Positions 18,278 through 26,569 of a stretch of 36,563 bases of DNA are shown in pieces. Both the position numbers and the translations under genes were made by a program. The notes under the pieces were generated by a model. That model did no database searches. It was not told where the DNA came from and saw only the letters and a list, made by a program, of their open reading frames with translations. The DNA lies in assembly GCA_030265885.1 (NCBI GenBank), contig JAJDGX010000012.1, forward strand, positions 1-36,563, given 5' to 3'. The stretch comes from Ruminococcaceae bacterium OttesenSCG-928-L11. Lineage in GTDB: Bacteria; Bacillota; Clostridia; Oscillospirales; Ruminococcaceae. Position 1 is the stretch's first letter; each line of letters starts with the position of its first letter.

Positions 18278-19720
18278 GTGAAAACGCTTCTTATTGTAGA
18301 GGATGAAACGCGGATCCGCGAGGGAATCCGCGCCATTGTTTCCCGTTCCCCTGTACCGGTGGAGGAAATTCTGGAGAGCAAAAACGGCGAGCAGGCCCTG
18401 GAGATTTTGCGCAGTCAGCCGGTAGACGCCCTGATCACCGACATCCGCATGCCCGGCATGGATGGCCTGGAACTGGTGCGACTGGCCCAAAAGCTGGAAA
18501 CGCCGCCTTTGACCGTGGTCATCAGCGGCTACGACGAATTTACCTACGCGGTGGAAATGTTTCGGGAGGGCATCCGGGATTATCTGGTCAAGCCCCTGGA
18601 CAGGGACAAGCTGGTGGCTGTGCTTGCCCGGCTGGACGCCGAACTGAGCGCCCGCCAGCGCACCCGGGAAACCCGCCTGGAAGCCGGCCGCCCCCTTCTC
18701 CGCCTGTTGCTGCTGGGGCAAGCCCCTCTCAAGTCGGAGTTGGCCGCCATCGCTGACCAGTTCCCGGATCTGCTGCCTCCCGGCAGCTACCGGATAGCCT
18801 GCATTCCCACAGCTGCAGGGACGGTTTTCCCCCAGGAGGGAGAGCTTTTCATCCCCGATATGGACGGCAACCACGCGCTGCTGTCGCCCGGTGACGACCC
18901 CGACGCTATTTTCCGCCGTTTCCCTCAGCAGTGCATCGGGCTCAGCCAGGTTCACGACGGCGTGTCCGCCCTGCGCTGCGCCTATGTCGAAGCCCTGGAT
19001 GCCCGGGGGTATGCCTATCTCACCGGCAAAAGCACTGCCTTCAGCCCCCACTGCCCCACATCACCGCCGCCCTCGATGGAGGCGGAACTGCGGCAGATTG
19101 TCCATCTGGTGGGCGCTTTCCACAGCCAGTCCGCCCGCCACGCGCTGGGGCAAATTGTGCTGCTGGCCCAAAACGGTCAGCTATCCCCCACCGCCTTTGC
19201 CGATGGAATGGCCCTGCTGTCCGCCCTGCTTCGCCGTGCCTACGGCCCTGTCCTCGGCGAGGAGCAGAACTGGATGGGCACTGTCTGGGCATATCGCAGC
19301 GTGTTCGAATATTATGTGGAGGCCTGCGGCTGGCTGGACGAGCTGTGCCGGCAGCTTTGCTCCCACCACGAAAGCGACAACCAGCGCAAAATCACCAAGG
19401 CCGTTCAATATCTGGACGAGCATTACCTTGACAATATGGATATGGCTACCGTCAGCAATTATGTATCCATGAATTACACCCAATTCTCCCAGCTGTTCAA
19501 GCAGCACACCGGCTGCAATTTCCTGGAGTATGTAAAGCTGCTGCGGTTGGAGGAGAGCAAACGCCTGCTGCGGGACGACAGCCTGCGCATCGCGGATGTC
19601 AGCGTCAAGTCCGGCTTCAAAAACGAAAAGCACTTTATGAAGGTGTTCAAGCAGACCTACGGTGTCTCTCCCAGCGAGTATCGCCGCAATGCCCGCATGG
19701 GGGCGGATGCCCTGCCCTGA
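18278..19720 (+). CDS. YesN-type response regulator (receiver + AraC HTH)
   Basis: About 480 residues. GTG 18278 gives the typical response-regulator opening VKTLLIVEDE; an ATG four codons earlier (18266) is the alternative. The receiver domain spans about 1-120 with acidic residues EDE near the start, phosphoacceptor Asp55 in ITDIRMPGMDG, and the conserved Lys in YLVKPLD. A poorly conserved middle region follows. The last 100 residues are an AraC-type double helix-turn-helix (MATVSNYVSMNYTQFSQLF and IADVSVKSGFKNEKHFMKVF). It is the partner of the YesM kinase just upstream. Likely targets are sugar-use genes, possibly the divergent giant surface protein or the binding protein itself; that is inference. 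Confidence 0.9.
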   Translation: MKTLLIVEDETRIREGIRAIVSRSPVPVEEILESKNGEQALEILRSQPVDALITDIRMPGMDGLELVRLAQKLETPPLTVVISGYDEFTYAVEMFREGIRDYLVKPLDRDKLVAVLARLDAELSARQRTRETRLEAGRPLLRLLLLGQAPLKSELAAIADQFPDLLPPGSYRIACIPTAAGTVFPQEGELFIPDMDGNHALLSPGDDPDAIFRRFPQQCIGLSQVHDGVSALRCAYVEALDARGYAYLTGKSTAFSPHCPTSPPPSMEAELRQIVHLVGAFHSQSARHALGQIVLLAQNGQLSPTAFADGMALLSALLRRAYGPVLGEEQNWMGTVWAYRSVFEYYVEACGWLDELCRQLCSHHESDNQRKITKAVQYLDEHYLDNMDMATVSNYVSMNYTQFSQLFKQHTGCNFLEYVKLLRLEESKRLLRDDSLRIADVSVKSGFKNEKHFMKVFKQTYGVSPSEYRRNARMGADALP

Positions 19721-19729
19721 GCAAGGTGC

Positions 19730-19758
19730 TTGTATTTCGGCGGTTTTTCCGCTACAAT
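19730..19758 (+). promoter_or_regulatory. Promoter of the VOC protein gene
   Basis: TTGTAT (19730-19735), a 17-base spacer and TACAAT (19753-19758), starting ten bases after the stop of the response regulator and 46 bases before the VOC start codon. It indicates a separate transcript. Confidence 0.65.
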
Positions 19759-19803
19759 GGGGATAATTCCAAAAAAACATATGAATGGAAACGGAGTGGC
19801 GAC

Positions 19804-20193
19804 ATGCAATTGCAGGGATTTCATCACATCGGATTGTTTGTGGAAAACGCGGATAAGAGTCTGGCCTTCTACACCGAGGGACTGGGCGGCAAGCTGACAT
19901 TCCAATTCCCCATGGGGGATACCGGCAAAACCATTTATCTGGTGGATCTAGGTGGCAACGCCGTGGTGGAGATCATCCCCCGGGGCAACGGAGAAGAGCA
20001 GGCCAACGCCAAATGGGCCCACATCGCCGTCAACACCGACGATGCCGACGCCGCCTATGCAAAGGCTGTGCAGGCAGGCGCCAAACCCAAGCTGGAGCCT
20101 CAGGAGGCTATGCTGGGCACCATGCGGGTGCGCAACAACTTCGTGTTTGGCCCCGACGGGGAAGAGATCGAGTTTTTCCAGGTAATGGCGTAA
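19804..20193 (+). CDS. VOC superfamily (glyoxalase-like) protein
   Basis: 129 residues from ATG 19804, preceded by CGGAGTGG; an in-frame ATG at 19726 lies upstream of the promoter and is rejected. It has two beta-alpha-beta-beta-beta halves typical of vicinal oxygen chelate enzymes. Metal ligands expected for the fold are visible: His in FHHIGLFV near the N-terminus, Glu in NAVVEIIPR, His in WAHIAVNTDD, and Glu in EEIEFFQV at the end. That set resembles lactoylglutathione lyase-like or methylmalonyl-CoA epimerase-like members. The substrate cannot be read from sequence. It is monocistronic, between its own promoter and a terminator. Confidence 0.85.
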   Translation: MQLQGFHHIGLFVENADKSLAFYTEGLGGKLTFQFPMGDTGKTIYLVDLGGNAVVEIIPRGNGEEQANAKWAHIAVNTDDADAAYAKAVQAGAKPKLEPQEAMLGTMRVRNNFVFGPDGEEIEFFQVMA

Positions 20194-20229
20194 ACCAAAC
20201 CGCTCGACCCCCTTGCACGTTTCACCCAA

Positions 20230-20269
20230 AAAGACCTGCCGCTGGGATATATCCCGGCGGCAGGTCTTT
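20230..20269. terminator. Bidirectional terminator
   Basis: Arms AAAGACCTGCCG (from 20230) and CGGCAGGTCTTT (to 20269), with a self-complementary GGGATATATCCC in the loop. It sits between the convergent VOC and flavoprotein genes. Confidence 0.8.
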
Positions 20270-20285
20270 GCTATGCAAATGATTG

Positions 20286-20867
20286 CTATGCGATATAGGA
20301 CACGTTGCAGGCGGGGCCGGGACACGGTGTTGTCGCGCGGCCTTTTTCCCGGGCCCGTTCTCCCATAGCGCTTCTTTCAATTTCCTGGCGGGTGTAGTAC
20401 CCACAGGCCAGCAGCGGCGGCAGACACCGCCATTTGAAGTGGCGGCCCAAAGCCTCATACTCCGCGACAAGGGGCGCCATCTCCCCGGGATCCGGCGTGC
20501 CGCAGACAGCCAGCAAATCCAGTTCCTTGTGGGAATCCAGACCCAGCGACCACTCCATGGCGTACAGCCGATCTAGCACCTTTTTCAGGTGAACGGTCAT
20601 GCCGGTGTAGTGCAGCGGCGTGATGAGGGCAATCCGTTCCGCTTCGGCAAACAGGGGATACAGCGGCAGCATGCCATCCCTGTAAATGCAGGTGCCGTTC
20701 CGGGCTGTGCAGCTGTCGCACCCACGGCAGGGGTTGACATCGATAAAGGCCGTGCGAACAGTGATAAAGCTGTGCCCAGCCTCCCGGAGCCCCTGGGTGT
20801 AGCTTTGCTCCAGAAAAGACGAAGAGCCGTGCAAATGGGGGCTGCCCGACAATACCAGAACATTCAT
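20286..20867 (-). CDS. NADPH-dependent FMN reductase / flavodoxin-fold protein
   Basis: 193 residues from ATG 20867 (AAGGATGG upstream gives the ribosome site; the frame opens at 20885). The opening MNVLVLSGSPHLHGSSSFLEQ is the FMN phosphate-binding loop of the flavodoxin-like NADPH-dependent reductase family. The short cysteine cluster NPCRGCDSC, followed by a fourth Cys in GTCIYRD, is typical of the iron-sulfur flavoprotein-like subgroup, though it may be redox-active thiols rather than a cluster. PLHYTGMTVHLKKVLDRL is the usual second FMN contact. A soluble cytoplasmic oxidoreductase is expected; the substrate is unknown. It is divergent from an AraC regulator with a 132-base shared gap, so it may be that regulator's target. 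Confidence 0.85.
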   Translation of the reverse strand: MNVLVLSGSPHLHGSSSFLEQSYTQGLREAGHSFITVRTAFIDVNPCRGCDSCTARNGTCIYRDGMLPLYPLFAEAERIALITPLHYTGMTVHLKKVLDRLYAMEWSLGLDSHKELDLLAVCGTPDPGEMAPLVAEYEALGRHFKWRCLPPLLACGYYTRQEIERSAMGERAREKGRATTPCPGPACNVSYIA

Positions 20868-20999
20868 AACGCACCATCCTTGCATCCGGCGTTTGACGCC
20901 GCAGACACTTGATAGTATAATAATAGTATGAATTCAGTTGTTTGTATATCACTTTTGTAAGCCAATCATAGCAATATCGTATGAAACGGAGGCAGCATC

Positions 21000-21947
21000 A
21001 TGCAGCTGCTGCATGTACAGGTGGATCAATATCTGCGGGAGCAGATTTCCCACGGGAAACAGGGATTTTCCCTCGCCACAACCCCCTACAACCAAATGGT
21101 GGATCACATGGTAAACTGCCACTGGCACCATGAGTTCGAGTTTGGGCTGCTCTTGTCCGGCGGGTTGGATTTTCGTGTCAACCAGATCCATTTTCAGCTG
21201 CAAAAGGGGGACTGTATGTTCATCACCTCCAACGCGCTGCATATGGCAAAGCAATCGCCCCACAGCGCCGACACGGAACTGCTGGTGGCGCATTTGTCGC
21301 CGACGCTCTTTTCCCCCAACGCAGATGGCCCCGTATACCGCAAGTACATCGCACCTTTGTTGGGCCCTTCCGTGCAGGGATTCCCCATTCACCGGGATTC
21401 ATCGGCGGGAAGGGACATAGCCACCGTGCTGTGGGAACTGCACCAAATGAATCCGGATGATTTTGGCTATGAACTGAACTGCATCGGCCTTCTCAGCCGA
21501 CTTTTGCGCTCCACGCTTTTGTATGTCGACGAGGGGCGGCGCGATGTGCTTGTCCAGTCCGGCAGCAGGGATCTGGAAAACACCGCCAAGGACATCCTCA
21601 CCTTCATCCACACCCACTACGCCGAGGATATTCTGGTGGCGGATTTGGCCAGGCATGTCCATCTCAGCCGCAGCGAATGCTTCAAATGCTTCCGGCAGTA
21701 CACCAACAAAACTCCCATAGAGTATATCAACGAATATCGCCTTGCCCAGGCGGCAAAGCAGCTGACGAACACGACGCGCTCCGTTGCCGAAATCAGCATG
21801 GCGTGCGGAATCGGCAGTTCCAGCTATTTTGGCAAGCTGTTTAAGGAAAAGCACGGCATTTCCCCGACAGAGTACCGCAACCGGGCCAGCCGAAATGCCG
21901 AAACCGGCGAAGATTCCCCGCGCTACTTCCCCAATGCCGACAAATAG
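21000..21947 (+). CDS. AraC family transcriptional regulator
   Basis: 315 residues from ATG 21000, preceded by ACGGAGGC. The N-terminal cupin-like sensor has CHWHHEFEFGLLLSGGLDF and QKGDCMFITSNALHM (about residues 40-80). The C-terminal DNA-binding domain has two helix-turn-helix motifs (LVADLARHVHLSRSECFKCF and VAEISMACGIGSSSYFGKLF). It lies divergent to the flavoprotein gene and directly upstream of glycerate kinase, whose -10 box overlaps the region just past its stop codon. It could control either neighbour. The inducer cannot be deduced. Confidence 0.9.
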   Translation: MQLLHVQVDQYLREQISHGKQGFSLATTPYNQMVDHMVNCHWHHEFEFGLLLSGGLDFRVNQIHFQLQKGDCMFITSNALHMAKQSPHSADTELLVAHLSPTLFSPNADGPVYRKYIAPLLGPSVQGFPIHRDSSAGRDIATVLWELHQMNPDDFGYELNCIGLLSRLLRSTLLYVDEGRRDVLVQSGSRDLENTAKDILTFIHTHYAEDILVADLARHVHLSRSECFKCFRQYTNKTPIEYINEYRLAQAAKQLTNTTRSVAEISMACGIGSSSYFGKLFKEKHGISPTEYRNRASRNAETGEDSPRYFPNADK

Positions 21948-21949
21948 AG

Positions 21950-21955
21950 TATAAT
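21950..21955 (+). promoter_or_regulatory. Candidate -10 box for glycerate kinase
   Basis: Perfect TATAAT three bases after the stop codon of the AraC gene, 72 bases before the glycerate kinase ATG. No good -35 is seen, which would suit activator dependence. Confidence 0.4.
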
Positions 21956-22026
21956 AGCCGAAGGTAGCATCCTTTCTCTCTGGTTCATTGCGCAAATGCA
22001 ACCATTTTACTGTGGAGGAATCGGCC

Positions 22027-23166
22027 ATGAAAAGAGTCATTTTGATCCCGGATTCATTTAAGGGCACCATGGAATCGGCGGAAATCTGCGCCATTATGGC
22101 AGAGCAGATTCACCGCCATTTCCCCCGGGCGGAGACGGTCTCCATCCCCGTGGCGGATGGCGGCGAGGGCAGCGTGGATGCCTTTTTGCAGGCTATGGGC
22201 GGCGAAAAAGTAAGGTGCCGCACCCAAAACCCCTTTGGGGAGGAACTGGACAGCTTTTACGGCCTGGTGGATCAGGGCCAAACGGCTGTGATTGAAATGG
22301 CCGCCAGTGCGGGGCTGCCCCTGGTTGAGGACAGGCTCGATCCTCTCCGGGCAAGCACCTATGGCGTGGGCCAGCTGATGCTGGACGCCGCCCGGCGCGG
22401 GGTAAAAAAGCTGATTATGGGCCTGGGCGGCAGCGCCACCAACGACGGGGGCTGCGGCGCGGCCTGTGCGGCGGGGGTGCGATTCCTCGATGCCGCCGGC
22501 AACACGTTTGTCCCCACCGGCGGAACACTGAAGGACATCGCCCGCATTGATATGACCGGGTTGGACAAGTCCCTGCAGGATATGGAGATTGTCACCATGT
22601 GCGACATCGACAATCCCCTGTACGGCCCCACCGGCGCCGCTCATGTATTCGGACCCCAGAAGGGGGCAACACCCGCTGTAGCAGAGGAACTGGACAAGGG
22701 CCTTCTGCACCTGTGTCAGGTGATGCAGCGGGACACCGGCAAGGATGTGTCCGCGCTGCCCGGTGGCGGCGCCGCCGGCGGCATGGGTGCCGGAATGGCG
22801 GTTTTCTTTGACTCCGCGCTGCAAATGGGCATCGAGACCGTGCTGGACACCGTGCGGTTTGACCGGCTGCTCCAGGGGGCCGACATGGTCTTTACCGGCG
22901 AGGGCAAAATCGACGGCCAAAGCCTGCGGGGCAAGGTCGTCATCGGCGTTGCCCGCCGGGCCAGGCAGGCCAATGTCCCGGTTGTCGCCATTGTGGGCGA
23001 CATCGGCGATCATGTGGAGCCCGCCTACGACGAAGGCGTCTCCGCCATATTCAGCATCAACCGGGTGGCGGTGGAGTACCGGCAGGCCCGCCCCCGCGCC
23101 AAATCGGATCTGGCCCTGACGATGGACAACCTGATGCGCTTCCTCAGCCGCATGGAGATGGCATAA
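22027..23166 (+). CDS. Glycerate kinase (GlxK/GarK type)
   Basis: 379 residues, the usual length for the family. ATG 22027 is supported by GTGGAGGA; an in-frame ATG at 21988 has no such site. The enzyme phosphorylates D-glycerate with ATP, feeding glycolysis. Characteristic blocks are DSFKGTMESAE at the N-terminus, VADGGEGSVDAF, GLGGSATNDGGCGAA (about residues 135-150), PGGGAAGGMGAGMAVFF and TGEGKIDGQSLRGKV near the C-terminus. Cytoplasmic. It is single in its transcript, between a -10 box after the AraC gene and a strong terminator. No glyoxylate or glucarate pathway genes are adjacent. Confidence 0.93.
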   Translation: MKRVILIPDSFKGTMESAEICAIMAEQIHRHFPRAETVSIPVADGGEGSVDAFLQAMGGEKVRCRTQNPFGEELDSFYGLVDQGQTAVIEMAASAGLPLVEDRLDPLRASTYGVGQLMLDAARRGVKKLIMGLGGSATNDGGCGAACAAGVRFLDAAGNTFVPTGGTLKDIARIDMTGLDKSLQDMEIVTMCDIDNPLYGPTGAAHVFGPQKGATPAVAEELDKGLLHLCQVMQRDTGKDVSALPGGGAAGGMGAGMAVFFDSALQMGIETVLDTVRFDRLLQGADMVFTGEGKIDGQSLRGKVVIGVARRARQANVPVVAIVGDIGDHVEPAYDEGVSAIFSINRVAVEYRQARPRAKSDLALTMDNLMRFLSRMEMA

Positions 23167-23191
23167 CCGGCCGTTGCCGCGAAACACTGAG

Positions 23192-23231
23192 AAACCCCCG
23201 GCTCCTGCGCAACGCAGCAGCCGGGGGTTTT
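23192..23231. terminator. Bidirectional terminator
   Basis: Arms AAACCCCCGGCT (23192-23203) and AGCCGGGGGTTT (23219-23230) followed by T, between the convergent glycerate kinase and chemoreceptor genes. Confidence 0.88.
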
Positions 23232-23257
23232 GTCCGCATTTTCTGCAACGATCGATA

Positions 23258-25294
23258 TTATGCCGGATCCGACGACATGCCTGTGACATTGCCCCAATCA
23301 AGGGGCTTGGGGAGCGCATTCGCGTCCTCCAGCTTGAATTTGGATACCATATGCAGCAAGTGGCGGGCCTGGGCGCTCATTTCCTCGCTGGCGGCAGCCG
23401 TCTGCTGGGAGGTGGCGCTGTTTTGCTGCACCACCTTGATTTCCTCGCTGATGGCGACGTTGATTTTGTCGGCCTCCCGGGCCTGGGTATTGGCGTTTGC
23501 CAGAATGGTATCCAGGGTAGCAGTGGTGTTGTGAATGCCCTGAATGATGACCGTCATGGTGTCGGAGGTAGCCTGTGAAATCTGGCATCCCTTTTCCGAT
23601 TTCACGATGGTGTCGGTGATGAGAGCCGTTGTGTCCTTGGCGGCCTGGGCGCTTTTCAGGGCCAGGTTGCGCACCTCGTCGGCCACCACGGCAAAGCCCT
23701 TTCCGCTTTCTCCCGCCCGGGCGGCCTCCACCGCCGCGTTCAGCGACAGCAGATTGGTCTGGGAGGCAATGTCGTCAATCTCCTTTATCACCGACTCAAT
23801 GGCATTGCTCGCCTTTTGAATCTCCCGTATGGCCACAATCATCTCGGCCATTTGTCGGCTGGCGTTTTCCGCCGCATCGCCCATTTCATTGCCCAGCTGG
23901 GACGCCTTGCTGACAAACTCGGCGGTGTCCTGAGTTTGCTGGGTGATCACGCTTACCGCATTGCCCAGCTCCTCCGTTCCCTGAGACTGCTCTGTGGCGC
24001 TCTGAGCCAGCATTTGGGACGCCGCCGCAATCTGGTCGCTGGCGGAATCCACCTGGGTTGCCGCGCCGCTGATTTCCCGCAGCGTGCTCTGGAAGGAGTG
24101 GAGAATCAAATCCAGCGATTCCCGGATGCTGGCAAAATCTCCGCTGTATTCCTGCTCAATGCGAATGGCCAGGTTGCCGTGGGCCATCTCGCCCAGATGG
24201 CCGGAGATGTCGTCTATCATTGTTCGCAGACCGACAACGCAGTCGTTGAGGCTGTCCAGTAGCACGCCGGTTTCATCCCGGGCAGTGGTGGTGGGAACCG
24301 GCTTGTGCAGGTCGCCCTTTGCCAGCTGGGAAAGGCGGGTGGCACACTGGCTGACCGGCCTGCTGATGCGCCCTGCTATCACAATAGCAACCACCGAGGA
24401 CAGCACCAAAAAGAGGGCGACCGCCGCAATGGTGGCGTATACACTGAGATAATAGGTCTCCATAAAATCGGCGGTGGGGGCGTTGACGCCGATGCTCCAA
24501 CCGTTGGTATTGGGGACAGGGGCATAGGCCAGGAATTTTTCCACCCCCTCCATGGTATAGGTGCCAAAGCCGGTCTTGCCCTGGGTTTGCAGGGTCTCCA
24601 GTTCCGCAATGGCGGCCAGAGCCGGATTGGACTTGGCAAGCTCGATGGAGTTGTGGGCCGCCTTTACCCGGCCGGCATCCGGGTGAGCCACCATGGTGCC
24701 GTTTCGGTCGATGATCTGGGCGGCGGCGCCGGGGCTTATCTTGATGTTGGAGACAATGTCGATTAAAATGCTGCCGGGAATTTCAAACACAATGACGCCG
24801 TCCACCGTCGAGTCCTGCTTGCCGTCCCGCCACAGGGGCGCGGCCAGTACAATGCGGATTTCCCCGGTGTTCGGGTCGATGACAGGCTCGGAAATATAGG
24901 AGGAGCCCTGCATGCCCGCCTCAAAATAGGCCCGATCCGCATAGCTGGTACCGCTGAAAATGCTGGCACCGCTCGCGTCCAGTATCATGCTGTTGTTGAA
25001 CCGGTAGTTCCCCGCCTTTTCTTCCAAAATCTGCCGTTTGTCCTCGACGCTGCTGTCCGGGCTGGTCAGCCGCGCAATTTTGCCTGTTTCCACCGCAATG
25101 GCCCGATACACGTTCAGCTCCTGCTCCACCCTTTCACCGGCAATCTGGGCCAGTTGGGTCATGGTTTGGCTCAGCGTCTCCTCGGTTGTCAGCCGGTTCA
25201 GGTTGATGGCAATCAGCCCCAGGGTGATGGTCGGAATAAAAACAAGCAGACAAATGGCCAACAGGATTTTCGTTTTCAAGTGTCTCATTTTCAT
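23258..25294 (-). CDS. Methyl-accepting chemotaxis protein
   Basis: 678 residues. The start at 25294 is supported by AAAGGGGAC just upstream. TM1 lies at about residues 9-30, followed by an extracellular dCache-like ligand-binding region to about 285 ([26 protein letters not shown] and a lipid-facing [11 protein letters not shown] end). TM2 is at about 286-308, then HAMP and a cytoplasmic signalling helix pair. The hairpin tip has the highly conserved [23 protein letters not shown] segment that contacts CheA/CheW. There is no C-terminal NWETF-type pentapeptide. It implies a motile or chemotactic lifestyle; the ligand is unknown. A sigma-28-like promoter is possible upstream. Confidence 0.94.
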   Translation of the reverse strand: MKMRHLKTKILLAICLLVFIPTITLGLIAINLNRLTTEETLSQTMTQLAQIAGERVEQELNVYRAIAVETGKIARLTSPDSSVEDKRQILEEKAGNYRFNNSMILDASGASIFSGTSYADRAYFEAGMQGSSYISEPVIDPNTGEIRIVLAAPLWRDGKQDSTVDGVIVFEIPGSILIDIVSNIKISPGAAAQIIDRNGTMVAHPDAGRVKAAHNSIELAKSNPALAAIAELETLQTQGKTGFGTYTMEGVEKFLAYAPVPNTNGWSIGVNAPTADFMETYYLSVYATIAAVALFLVLSSVVAIVIAGRISRPVSQCATRLSQLAKGDLHKPVPTTTARDETGVLLDSLNDCVVGLRTMIDDISGHLGEMAHGNLAIRIEQEYSGDFASIRESLDLILHSFQSTLREISGAATQVDSASDQIAAASQMLAQSATEQSQGTEELGNAVSVITQQTQDTAEFVSKASQLGNEMGDAAENASRQMAEMIVAIREIQKASNAIESVIKEIDDIASQTNLLSLNAAVEAARAGESGKGFAVVADEVRNLALKSAQAAKDTTALITDTIVKSEKGCQISQATSDTMTVIIQGIHNTTATLDTILANANTQAREADKINVAISEEIKVVQQNSATSQQTAAASEEMSAQARHLLHMVSKFKLEDANALPKPLDWGNVTGMSSDPA

Positions 25295-25433
25295 TGTCCC
25301 CTTTGAAAATTTGTGTGAACAAACGTGTGGCCTGTATGGGAAACATGCGTCATCCCAGCCTTATTTTACGGTACCATGGCGATACTTTTGGATCAATTTG
25401 CTTGTTGGAACAGTTTGCAAATTTTCCGGAAAT

Positions 25434-25461
25434 ATATCGCTCTTTTGAGACATTTTGTTCA
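25434..25461 (-). promoter_or_regulatory. Possible sigma-28 (flagellar) promoter of the chemoreceptor
   Basis: On the minus strand TGAA (25458-25461), a 16-base spacer, then AGCGATAT (25434-25441), resembling the TAAA-N15-GCCGATAT form used by SigD. It lies 140 bases upstream of the start codon. One mismatch in each element. Confidence 0.35.
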
Positions 25462-25549
25462 CAATTTGTGTTTTCATCGGGTTGAACACGAGAAACCGCC
25501 CTCTCCCCTGTGCTTCGACCAATCCCTTCTTCCCTTTCCTTCATTAAAC

Positions 25550-25558
25550 TGATACAAT
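25550..25558 (+). promoter_or_regulatory. Extended -10 promoter of the esterase gene
   Basis: TGATACAAT (TG-N-TACAAT) 47 bases before the ATG at 25605. The -35 position carries only a weak TTCCCT. Confidence 0.4.
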
Positions 25559-25604
25559 GGATACAACCAACGGCACACAATACATATGAAGGGATGCGAA
25601 CGCA

Positions 25605-26429
25605 ATGGCATTGGTACAGATGAATTTTGAAAGTGAGAAGCTGCAGGGCAATACCACCATATCCGTAATATTGCCGGATAAGCCCCGGGGCAAAACACCG
25701 GAGCAGTTTTACGGCAGCGAGGAAAAGTACAAGGTGCTCTGGCTGCTTCACGGAACCTACGGGGATCACAGCGACTGGATTCGGAAGAGCAACATCGAGC
25801 TGTATGCCTGCGAGCGGGATTTGATTGTGGTAATGCCAAGCGGCCTGAACGCCAACTACGCCAACTGGGAGCATTTCAGCATCGGCTACAACATGTACGA
25901 TTTTCTGTGGGATGAACTGATGCCCCTGATTTACGGCTGGTTCCCGGCCTCCCGCCGGCGGGAGGACAACTTTGTGGCCGGGCTTTCCATGGGCGGACGG
26001 GGCACCAGTGTGTACGCCTTCAACCACCCGGAGAAATTCGCCGGAGCGGCCATTCTGTCCTCCGCGCCCCAGGATCTGGACTGGCTGAAGGAGAACCATC
26101 CCCAGATGTGGCCACGCACCCAGGGCTCCATCGACAACCGCGGCGGGGAGGAGGCCTATCGGGCATCCTATGAATATGTCTGGCGGATCCTGGACGAAAA
26201 GGTTGCGGCGGGTGTCGACCTGCCCCAGCTGTATTTTGCCTGCGGGCGGCAGGACTTCCTCTACGAGGGCTTCCGGCATTTCCGGACACACGCGGAGGAA
26301 ATCGGGCTGGACGCCACCTTTGAGGAAATCGACGGCTACCGCCACGAATGGCGGTTCTGGGATTTGACCATCCAAAAGGCGCTGGACTTCTTCGGTATCC
26401 CCATGGCAGGCGCCGGAAATCCCTTCTAA
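25605..26429 (+). CDS. Alpha/beta-hydrolase esterase (esterase D / EstA family)
   Basis: 274 residues. It has the fold of the esterase D, S-formylglutathione hydrolase and tributyrin esterase group. LLHGTYGDHSDW carries the oxyanion-hole region. GLSMGG gives the nucleophile Ser128; Asp in CGRQDFLYEG and His in GYRHEWRFWD complete a catalytic triad. There is no signal peptide, so it is cytoplasmic. A role in removing acetyl or feruloyl groups from imported sugars is common for this family in gut Clostridia, but nothing here fixes the substrate. The ribosome site is a weak GAAGGGA further upstream. It ends before a long hairpin. Confidence 0.9.
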   Translation: MALVQMNFESEKLQGNTTISVILPDKPRGKTPEQFYGSEEKYKVLWLLHGTYGDHSDWIRKSNIELYACERDLIVVMPSGLNANYANWEHFSIGYNMYDFLWDELMPLIYGWFPASRRREDNFVAGLSMGGRGTSVYAFNHPEKFAGAAILSSAPQDLDWLKENHPQMWPRTQGSIDNRGGEEAYRASYEYVWRILDEKVAAGVDLPQLYFACGRQDFLYEGFRHFRTHAEEIGLDATFEEIDGYRHEWRFWDLTIQKALDFFGIPMAGAGNPF

Positions 26430-26451
26430 AAACGAACGCATCCCGCACAAA

Positions 26452-26525
26452 AACCGCTCCGCGCTGTCCTATGCCAATCGTCACAAAAGCGATTGACACC
26501 GGATAGCGCGGAGCGGTTCCGTTTT
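26452..26525 (+). terminator. Terminator after the esterase gene
   Basis: Long stem with arms AACCGCTCCGCGCT (26452-26465) and AGCGCGGAGCGGTT (26505-26518), with a smaller AATCG/CGATT stem inside, followed by CCGTTTT. Confidence 0.75.
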
Positions 26526-26565
26526 CTTAGGGCCTGTTGACATAATATGTCAACAGGCCCTAAGA
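26525..26565. repeat. 41-base near-perfect palindrome
   Basis: Twenty-base arms, starting TCTTAGGGCC and ending GGCCCTAAGA, complementary without mismatch around a single central A at 26545. It lies between the esterase terminator and the stop codon of the MATE gene. Neither side has a proper T run, so it is not a standard terminator. It may be a small mobile repeat, a cruciform-forming site or a protein binding site, and may help terminate the MATE transcript. Confidence 0.9.
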
Positions 26566-26569
26566 GTCT

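Larger units (their letters stand above)
25295..25604. other. Divergent intergenic region, chemoreceptor and esterase
   Basis: 310 bases with no gene. Positions 25370-25480 are AT-rich and hold a sigma-28-like motif for the minus strand. An extended -10 for the esterase lies at 25550-25558. The rest shows nothing recognisable. Confidence 0.5.
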
